Assembly (NCBI GenBank): GCA_003013855.2
Contig: ML058492.1
Span: 3,627,365 to 3,691,364, forward strand
Direction of reading: 5' to 3'
Origin: Liriodendron chinense
Taxonomy: Eukaryota > Streptophyta > Magnoliopsida > Magnoliales > Magnoliaceae
Length of the DNA stretch: 64,000 nucleotides
Part shown: positions 56,044 to 64,000 of the stretch, in pieces
How positions within the stretch are numbered: the stretch's first letter is position 1
Layout of the letters: each line of letters begins with the position of its first letter
Position numbers and translations under genes: made by a program
The notes under the pieces: model-generated
Databases searched by the model: none
Told to the model about the DNA's origin: nothing
The model's input: the letters and a program-made list of their open reading frames with translations, nothing else

Positions 56044-56525
56044 ACGCTGGTTCGGTGGATCCCGGAACCGGTGGATCCCGGAACCAGTGAGCCCAACTGT
56101 TATGCACGTGATTTATATCCACACGGTCCATCTATTTTGCCAGCTCAGTTTAGGACCTGAGTCCGAACATAAAGCAGATCCAAATCTCAGGTGGACCACA
56201 CCACAAGAAACAGTGGTGATTGAACGCCCACCATTAATTACTTTCTTAAGGCACACCGTAATGTGTATTTGCCGTCCAACCTGTTGATAAGGTCACACAG
56301 ACCTGGATGAATGGAAAACGCAAATATCACCTTGTTCCAAAACTTTTGTGGCCCTTAAAGAAGTTTTTAATAGTGGGCGTTCAATCACCAATGTTTCCTA
56401 TAGTGTGGTTTGCATGAGGCTGGGATCTTTGGCTCAAGCTCTAAAATGAGCCGACAAAATGGATAAAGGGAGTGCATATAAAACACATAAATCACGGTGG
56501 GCCCAATAGTCGTAGATCCACACAC
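56044..56525. mobile_element. Foldback element
   Basis: Left end with a duplicated GGTGGATCCCGGAACC, arm ATATCCACACGGTCCATC; centre CCGTCCAACCTGTTGATAAGG; right arm TAAATCACGGTGGGCCCAATAG. Preserved family centre. Confidence 0.78.
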
Positions 56526-57880
56526 CTTGGTTATTCCCGTATCCCATTAAATCATGGACCCAAAACCATGGATCCTACCCGCTCCCCCAATTATTGGTCA
56601 CCGCTAAACATTGCCTTCACTGAAGTACTGTGACCCTCTAGTATCATATAATCATTGACCTTCTAGGAGAGTTTGAGGCGCTCCACCCTGTGGTATAGAA
56701 TCTTTTAAACTATTTGGCTTAAATTTGATCCTTCATGGGATATATATGTGCCAAGCATGTTAAAGCCAAGTATGACTTGGTCCAACGGTATAGTTTGTGA
56801 CCTTAGGCGCCAAGATATACGAACTAAGACCAGATCTGTGCAGATCGATTGTCTATTAGCCACCAAATATGAAGAATTAGGTGATTGAGGAAGCAAAGGG
56901 TTCATCCTTTTAATGGATTCTTTTTTCCTTCAGAGAAATGATTTTCAATTAAGCATGTGATAATTTACAATGTTCAATGATAATACAATTGTTAAAAAAT
57001 AAAATAAGACTGAAACCGATAATATTAATATATCTAAATGTAACCATAATAGACTAGAAGATAAATAAAAAAGGGAATAAAAATGATAACCAATGATAGT
57101 AAGTTCGTCGGGTACAAATGCTAGATCACTTGCTCAGTTGGCTTTGTGGCATGACTGTTGTCAGGAATGACAATCTGTTTGTCTCACTGCCAAGCTTCGT
57201 TATGCGAGACAATCATGGTTCATGAAAATAGTCATCTGTTCCTCACACGTCTGGCTTCGAGGCAAAACAATCATTGAGGTTATTGGGGCTCAAATTCACA
57301 CCAATGATAAAAAAACATGTGGCGGTTCATCTGCGACGATCCGGATCGACTCCAGACCCGGAAAACACCCGAAAATGTGATCGGACGCCAGTATAGCTCT
57401 AACCCTAAGTGGACCTCACAATCGCGACAGAAACCAACGAATGCTATTTCGGTGCCTATCTGGACATGCATATTCCCACCAAATGATCAAGAAGGCTCGA
57501 AAATCCCTAACTCCCGAATTTGAATGTCATACGATACATACTTTTACCTGTGCACCCCAAAGTGTGTTTTGCCCCTGTTTGGAGCTAATCGGAAAGGGTC
57601 TGGAACCTACTATTGCTATTTCAGAGTGGAACTGGACATGCATATTGCCGCTAAATGATCCGGGATACCCAGAAACCATCGACTACCAAGTTTGGAAGCT
57701 GGACGATGCATATTTTCACATGCGCGCTTCCAGGAGCGAAGTTCCTATGCCAAAAGCTAACCCGGAAGGTCCAAATTAGGAAGAAACTACCAAAATTTGT
57801 AGTATTTGATCACGTACCCCGGTGCCATGTTCATTTAACGGCCTGAGGAGAGGCTTAAAGTGCTTTGCCATCAATGACTT
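56526..57880. other. Unassigned region with a 172-bp direct repeat
   Basis: 56526-57100 shows nothing recognisable. A segment GCTATTTC... with CTGGACATGCATATT and ATGATC at 57443 recurs at 57615 (172 bp apart, diverged). It is part of the sequence into which the solo LTR 57882-59896 inserted, so it may be the interior or LTR of another retrotransposon. Confidence 0.5.
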
Positions 57881-57881
57881 C

Positions 57882-59896
57882 TGTTAGTACACTTTTGTTG
57901 TCAATTGGCGTGTTGGTTGGTCGCGTCTTGTCGTGTGAGCCCCGGTCGAAGAATTGAAGATCAAGACTTGAAGATTATGCTTCTTCCATTGCTCAAGCTC
58001 ATGCTGAAACAAGATCTCAGGTAAGTTGCATATAGATCGACCATAGGAAATCCAAAAGATCAAAGAATGGCGTAATGACTCACATATCTTATCCCATTCC
58101 CTCTCGACCCTTGCACAAGTTGATCAGACTTGTGGTCCATGGCTGGTGCAAAACGTAATTGAAGATATGTCTATACATTGGACCCCATGCACCAAATCAC
58201 TTCATGCCTCATCATTGAAGTGATCCACTGTTGCGTTGCGTTGAAAGACTTGGTCCAGCAAACCCGCTGTGACAAGATCATCTAGACAGCCGACTGGTCT
58301 TGACCGGTCGGCCAAAACTGTAAGAAATGGACAGCAACCTTGCTGTAATCATAGTGTCTAGACAGCCGATCGGTCTTGACTGGTCGGCCAGGCTCCTCAA
58401 CTCAACAGCACCTTGCTGTAGTATATTCAGCTGGACAGCCGACCGGTCTTGACCGGTCTGCCAGGTGCATCAAAAGAAGTCAGAGGCTTGCTGTGATGAA
58501 ATCAGCTGGACAGCCGACCGGTCTTGATTGGTCGGCCAGGGACATTATCAAGACAGAGAACTTGCTGTAATATGTTCAGATTGACAGCCACCGGTCTTGA
58601 CGGGTCGGCCAGTTATACTAAGTTATTCCAGCAAGCGCAGCCGACCGGTCTTGACCGGTCGGCCTGCATTCCTCATTTTGTCCAGCAAGGTGTGCCGACC
58701 GGTCTTGACAGGTCGGCCTGTATTATTGAATTCTTCCAACAAGGGGATCCGACCGGTCTTGACCTGTCAGGCAGACTCAAATGTGGTCTTGTGATTTGAA
58801 TTCCGACCGGTCCGTCCGACCGGTTGAGACCCCTCTCTGACAGGTCGGTCGTGACCGTTTTAGATCCGTTGGGGCCATCATTTGGGGCTCTATATAGCCA
58901 TATCTTGAGCTCTTTCATGGTATGCATTCAACACCCTTCAAGAGCTAAGAGAGAGAGCTTTTACTCACATCCTCCTACCCTCTTTGCTCTTAACTCTCTT
59001 GAGTTCATCATTCAAACCTAGCCATTTATGGCTTATCAATGAGTATTCAAAGCTCGGTTTGAAGTATGAACTCAAGACCTTCATTCATGGCTGACCTACC
59101 TTCGGAATATCTTTATAAGGTCGTTTATAGCCATTGAATGCTTGAGTTTGGCAGTTCCCTCATTTCCATTGCATTGAATAGGCAAGAGGAACTTGACCAA
59201 CTCTCTCCCAACTACCCGGCATCAATATAACCTCATCATTTGCATCGGTAGCTGATCTTGGGAGCACAAAGAGAAGCTGAAGCACGTGGAGCTGAAGCTA
59301 CTCATTAAAGACATCGAATTGGGGCTCAATCGTCTAGGTATGTCTAGTATTTGAGAGTTTATTTATTAAATCACTATTCCCTGGATTGGAAAACTCCGGC
59401 GGGAGTGTACGTGACCGTCCTTGGATTAGGATTGGTGAGAGTTTGAGATCCAAACTCGTCAAGTCCCTGGATTGGGCCATCGGCGGATGGTAAACGCGGT
59501 CCTAGATCAAAGGATGTCAAGGTTGATGGTTAACTTGATTTAAAACCAAGATTATAGTGAAATCCGGTGGTCTCATAGGTTGAGATCGTGAACCGGGAGT
59601 GGAGTAGGGAAATCGAACCACTATAAATCGTTGTGCATTGTGAGCTTGAATGATTGCTATGTGTTGAATGGCTTAGTCAATCATGAATGCTAACTGTTTG
59701 ATGAAATGCTTATGATAGTCCTTGCTTACAAATTCATCATATAATTGCCTTGAATGTTATTGTGATAATCTTGGTTGCTAAGATTAACTTGATTAGTTTT
59801 AATTGTAATTGGAAATTCAAAAAGTTCTATTCACCCCCCTCTAGGACATTAGACATATCTTCGAGTATCTCCTCAAGTGGTAAAACCGCAATTTCA
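57882..59896 (+). mobile_element. Solo LTR of the gag-only family
   Basis: 2015 bp from TGTTAGTACAC to CCGCAATTTCA, flanked by a perfect 5-bp duplication ACTTC (57877-57881, 59897-59901). Its array uses the same CCGACCGGTC half-site as the solo LTR at 577. TATATA at 58891. No internal region. Confidence 0.92.
58290..58857 (+). repeat. Nine or ten CCGACCGGTC dyads with two spacings
   Basis: Starts at 58290, 58366, 58439, 58514, about 58588, 58641, 58695, 58749 and 58803. Steps: 76, 73, 75, 74, then 53, 54, 54, 54. Half-sites as in 916-1273, centre mostly TT. The array ends about 35 bp before the TATA box. Confidence 0.94.
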
Positions 59897-59901
59897 ACTT
59901 C

Positions 59902-60611
59902 GACCTCCGAAAAGGTACCTGTCTTTTAGAGCAGACAGTCGGAGCCTGAAAATTTGAAAAATATTCCAAGTTTGGGAACATGCGCACAAAAGAGAGGAAC
60001 ATGCATAAAAAAGAGGGGGGAAATGTGCCCATACCAGGGGCACATGCGCCCGGGAGCCTATCTCTCTTGCTTTCAAGTGGAGGAAACTAAAAAATACACG
60101 AAGTACGGGCACATGTGCCCACCACAAGGGGAACATGCTCCCACACCAAGGCACATGCACCCATTGTAGGGGCACATGCACCCACACTCTAATAACATGC
60201 GCTCGAAAACCCCCCTCCAAATACATGTGCTCGCCATTTTTCATTTTTTGCTTGAACATAGACCCGATTAACATACTATAAATAGTGCACTCACCTTAAT
60301 TACAAGAGAGGCTTCATTCATAGGTGACGTCAGAGTGACACAAGAGGTAACATGCACCTACTCCGTAGTCTCTCGTTGGAATCTCTCACCAGAAGGGGTG
60401 ACATGCGCCCACCATGGAGAAAAGCCAAAATATTCTAAGTAGTGGGATTTCTCCCTCTTGTGAAGGATACATGCGCCCACTCTAAAGGAGTGGGGTGGAA
60501 TATTCTAAGTCCTTAAAGGACATGCGCCTATCATGGGAGGGCAGGCTCGTGTGTACTACCACATGCGCCTGGGGGAGGCACATGCGCCCACCCCAGGGCT
60601 CATGCGCCCAC
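59902..60611 (+). mobile_element. LTR-like sequence with ACATGCGCCC array and TATA box
   Basis: The word GCACATG[C/T]GCCC and relatives recur about 20 times (59980-60610), including the perfect palindrome GGGCACATGTGCCC at 60107-60120. A TATA box ACTATAAATAG sits at 60275-60285 within the array region. Probably U3/R of an LTR whose ends I cannot place; the solo LTR 57882 inserted into it. Confidence 0.55.
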
Positions 60612-61127
60612 TAGGGTTGTAAATGGTCAAGTTCGGGGCGGGTTTAGACAAAACCAGACCCGCCCATTTACTAAATGGGTCTGGGTCCAAATTTTAAACC
60701 TAGACCCTTTTACTAAATGAGCGGGTCTGGCTTGGGTCCGAGTCAACCCATCAGACCCGTTTATAAATGGGTCTGGGTTGGGTCCGAGTCAACCCATCAG
60801 ATCAATTTATAAATGGGTCCGGGTTTGGTAGAGGGAGATCCACCCCGGGTCTGGATCAAGTATGCAAGCATTTTACAAGGCTTAAAATCGGGTCTGGACG
60901 AGTTTGGGTTGGACGGGTCCCTTGAAACATAGACCAAACCCACCCACTTACTAAATGGGTTCGGGTCGGGTCGGGTCGGGCCTAATATAAAGGAAACCAA
61001 ATCCAGACCTGTTTAGCAACTGGGTCTGTTCTTGGACCCAGACCCATACCATTTAACAAATGGGTCGGGTCTAAATGGGTTGGGTCCGGGTACCCCGATC
61101 GGGTCCATTGATCCATTTACAGCCCTG
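60612..61127. mobile_element. hAT-type MITE with GGGTCTGGGT-rich interior
   Basis: Ends TAGGGTTGTAAATGG and CCATTTACAGCCCTG are inverse (one or two changes). Flanks GCGCCCAC (60604-60611) and TCACCCAC (61128-61135) match at 6 of 8. The interior is degenerate GGGTC/GACCC repeats with AAATGGGT words. No coding capacity. Confidence 0.75.
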
Positions 61128-61329
61128 TCACCCACTCACTCCCTCACATGCGCCCAGACATCCTTGGCTAAGCCAAGGACTCTGTGGTGTTGCCCACTTT
61201 GGATGTGGTCCGCCTCTTTAGCATGGTATGCCTCCTGGACACACATCGCCGAGCTCTATTTATCCCCTGGATCGAATCTTCCAATGGTCGACATTAAATG
61301 GCCCGAATCAGCGATTTAATAAAAAATGA

Positions 61330-61960
61330 CCAACACTAAGCTAAATTTGCCAGTTTGAAAACCCCTTTTGAAGAGCACAAAATGACTAAAACCAAGTAGA
61401 ATTAAGCGGAATTTGATCGACGTTAAGAGAGAGACTTAGTTTCCCCATGATCCAAAGCAACATAATAATGTATTACATCGACATTAATCATTGTCCTAAT
61501 CACTAAATATGCTAATTAAGTGATAAACAAGCCCAATATTAGTCATTTTCAGCCCTGGGAAGTGCCCTGTTGGCCTAAAGATTGACCGACGCCAAGTAAA
61601 ATTAAGCGGAATCTCACTGATGCCAAAGTGGATCTAACATCATTATAACCCTACTGAACATAATCCAGCATTATTCAGAGATAACCATCATCGGTATTTG
61701 TCAAATATGTTAATTAAGCAGTAAGCATGCCCAGTACTTAGTCAATTTTTTCCTTGGGAAGTACCCTGTTGGCTTGAAGATCCACTGACGCCAAGCAAAA
61801 TTAAGCATGATCTCATTGACGCCAAACTGGATTTAACATCCTCTTATCATAAGGTAACTAAATCAAGTACTTGTGGGACATTAATCTCCACCACTTATCG
61901 ATAATCGGCATAAACATGCATATATCAGCCCCGATACGTAACTATTTTCAGGCCCAGAAA
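61330..61960. repeat. About 200-bp tandem repeat, three copies
   Basis: CCAAGTAGAATTAAGC at 61392 recurs with changes at 61592 and 61791 (periods 200 and 199). Copies share GGGAAGT[G/A]CCCTGTTGGC and GCCAAA[G/C]TGGAT words. Likely a repeat block inside a retrotransposon. Confidence 0.82.
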
Positions 61961-62389
61961 TGTGCAATCTTGCTCATTAAGCTTGAACTCTCGAAGAAAT
62001 ATAGCTCAACACAGCCTATCCATGTGATCCAATCTCTGGAAGCATCGATCATTAATAATAATGTGGTTGAATTAAGGATATGCATAAAGAAGATTAACCA
62101 AATCAAGTGCATAATTCACCTTATGCACTAAATATCAAGTATAATGCATTCTCTATCGAGCATGCAATAAAGATCAAGTATATTTACTTTGTACTCTTCA
62201 TATCCCGAATATGAACCCAATTCATCCCGGATTGAGGTATGAAACTAAATCAAAGGGACTATAGTTATCATCGAAAACCGTAATCAAAGAGTTCCAAAAC
62301 ATTTGAAATACTTTATTATAAACTACTATCGCTAAAACTAGTTGATGTACTGCCCATCCAAAGCAGGGTCCGTCAGTTGAGCAACTCAG
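61961..62389. other. Spacer without recognisable gene
   Basis: AT-rich sequence between two tandem-repeat blocks. No motif or open frame of note beyond one short frame. Confidence 0.5.
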
Positions 62390-62890
62390 GTAGTTGCAGT
62401 GTGTCTTCCTGTGGTCACCCGTCCGCAGTGATGGTCACTAGCACTGTGTTGTACCACCCGACAACCATAATGTGTCTTCATGTGGTCACCCGTCCGCAAC
62501 GACAGTCACTAGCACTATGTTATACCATCTAGTAGTTATGATGTTTTTTCCTGTGGTCACCCATTCGCAGTAACGGTCACTGGCACTGTGTCATACCATT
62601 CAGCAGTCATGATGTATCTTCCTGTGGTCACCCGTCCGCAGCAATGGTCATTGGCACTGTGTTGTATCATATGGCAGCCATAATATGCCTTCCGATGGTC
62701 ACCCGTTCGCAGTGACGATCGCTATAACTGTGTTGAGCATGGCAACCACGGTGTGCCTTTATGTGGTCACCCATTTGCAGCGACGGTCACTAGCACTGTG
62801 TTGCGCTACATGAGAATCGTGGCATGTCTTCCTGCGGTCACCCATCCTCAGTGACGGTCACAGACACTGTGATACATGACTCGGTTAAAA
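62390..62890. repeat. 71-bp tandem repeat, seven copies
   Basis: The block with GTGGTCACCCGTCCGCAG starts at 62411, 62482, 62553, 62624, 62694, 62763 and 62834 (steps 71, 71, 71, 70, 69, 71). Copies are about 75-85% alike by eye. Each contains the inverse words GGTCACC and GGTCACT. Confidence 0.93.
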
Positions 62891-63308
62891 TCATGGCTGT
62901 TTCTCAGCTAGGAATACCTGAAAGAACATGGGACATGCATTTAACTTGTCTAAACGATGACTCAGTCCATAAAAAACCTGAAACTTGGTCTTTACGACCG
63001 TAAACTCAAAGACCAAAATCCCTGATGACTTAGTCATCTGCTCGAGCTATCTGAACCTCTTTTCATATATTTCATATATTGTACAACATATATTCATAGT
63101 GGAATCTTGTCGCTTTGTGCCGTGGTTTTCTCCCGTAAGGGTTTCCACGTAAAAATTCCCGTGTTGTTTGTGATGTGCTTTGCTTATGTTTATGCTCTCT
63201 AAATGCTTTATTTAATTTTTCTATGATGCATACATACATTTACTTTTGCCTTTTAATTAAGGGTAATCAACTATTGATATAATTAAGGGCTTCTGACCAG
63301 TATCACAG
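62891..63308 (+). mobile_element. Possible copia LTR fragment
   Basis: GTGGTTTTCTCCCGTAAGGGTTTCCACGT and the following GTGTTGTTTGTG (63121-63172) are typical of the R/U5 part of plant copia LTRs. Ends are not identified. Confidence 0.45.
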
Positions 63309-64000
63309 TGTAGACACCCCACCTTTGGCTACAAAGCTGGCTAAGATGGTTGGATGGATGGAGGTCCATACCCCTAAACCCTATATTCAAAACCAGCCAA
63401 ACTCACCCTTGTAAGCCCCAATCCATAGCCCAACTCAAGCCTAAACCCAGTCAACTCACCCCTAAACATCAGTCCAAAATATCCCCGTAAGAAAAATCAG
63501 TCCAAAAATCCAAAAAAAGTCAAACTTGGTGAGTCAACCCGCTGAGTCAAATCACCAAGTTAATTCACCGGGTCAGTCCAGCTCTTGCACCCAATCGACT
63601 CATCTTGTCAGTCCATCTTTCAAACCCAATCAACTCACCTAGTTCCGAGCCACAGCTTCAGAGCAGCTCTGAACCTCGAACTAACAACTTTTTTGCTTCA
63701 GGTTCGGGGGCCGTACGCTCCGAAGTTGGAGCAGAGCGTCGATACGGGCGGCCCCCAGAGGGCCGCCCAAACATATTTACCAAAGCTGCCACTCTTCGCA
63801 GCTATAAATACCCCTTTCCCTCTCTTGTTTCAGCATCCCTCAACATCTCAGAAAACCTGTCGAGTTCGTGTCCCTCTCCACTTCCCTTAGCCCATTCCTC
63901 CACCAAGGAGAGCCCGAGTGAGAAGAGTTTAGCCTTGGTCCAGCCCAGCCTGACCCTGGTTCAAGCCTCTCAAGCTAGCTAAGTCCCGATCTTAGCCGCT
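63309..64000 (+). mobile_element. Ty3/gypsy LTR, same family as 200-3379, running off the right edge
   Basis: Starts TGTAGACACCCCACC. It matches 2582-3379 in inverse orientation, including GTCAACTCACC words and the TATA box (TATAAATA at 63803). A hairpin GGGCGGCCC...GGGCCGCCC (63746-63768) lies about 35 bp upstream of the TATA box. No polypurine tract precedes it, so it is a 5' LTR or solo LTR. Confidence 0.78.

Noticed and set aside
56705..57779. Short frames as possible genes
   Set aside because: No motif, splice structure or conservation signal; the region holds a 172-bp direct repeat.
58376..58799. Frames with repeated PTGLDRSA peptides (also at 845-1263)
   Set aside because: Translation of the palindrome array; frame openness follows from the repeat unit.

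Overview
The window looks like repeat-rich nuclear DNA of a flowering plant. Almost all of it is transposable elements (TEs), nested in one another. I recognise one credible host gene, an EPF-like (EPIDERMAL PATTERNING FACTOR-LIKE) secreted peptide gene with one intron at 29287-29743. The dense foldback repeats built around GTGGGCCCACCATGATGT resemble repeats I associate with magnoliid genomes, but that is a weak impression.

Layout. 1-25.6 kb is one nested complex: a minus-strand Ty3/gypsy 5' LTR (200-3379) holding a solo LTR (577-2576, perfect target duplication GATCA). This gypsy element sits in the 3' LTR of a minus-strand coding-free LTR element (3380-4665, 6571-8093, 24538 to about 25450). 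That same 3' LTR also received a second solo LTR (4666-6565, target duplication TGCTA). Its 5' LTR received a 16.4-kb Tat-lineage Ty3/gypsy element (8094-24532, target duplication AATAA). The Tat element has broken gag-pol on the minus strand and, facing it, a plus-strand, intron-containing plant-mobile-domain gene. A hAT-type MITE follows (24693-25323), then a Ty1/copia LTR with a decayed gag (25611-26880).

26.9-40 kb is a field of foldback (long inverted repeat) elements, probably Mutator-type with 9-10 bp target duplications, surrounding the EPFL gene. It includes a 4.1-kb inverted-repeat element with internal minisatellites (33726-37857) and a hAT MITE inside a foldback element. 40.9-43.7 kb is an Athila-like LTR, primer site and gag start, interrupted by a solo LTR. 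43.7-46.2 kb holds an LTR fragment, a hAT MITE and a Tat remnant. 46240-52224 is a complete, recent gag-only LTR element with intact gag and no pol. 52.2-57.9 kb is mostly foldback and inverted-repeat elements plus unassigned DNA. 57882-59896 is another solo LTR of the gag-only family. 60-63.3 kb holds tandem repeats and LTR pieces. At 63309 the plus-strand LTR of the same gypsy family as the left edge begins and runs out of the window.

The most unusual signal is that at least eight LTRs, from several unrelated families, carry arrays of short palindromes directly upstream of the presumed TATA box. Motif sequences differ between families, but in the gag-only family the spacing is regular (54 bp, or about 21 bp and near-multiples of 10.5 bp). 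This looks like dyad binding sites on one DNA face, analogous in position to known LTR enhancers. Its function is untested.
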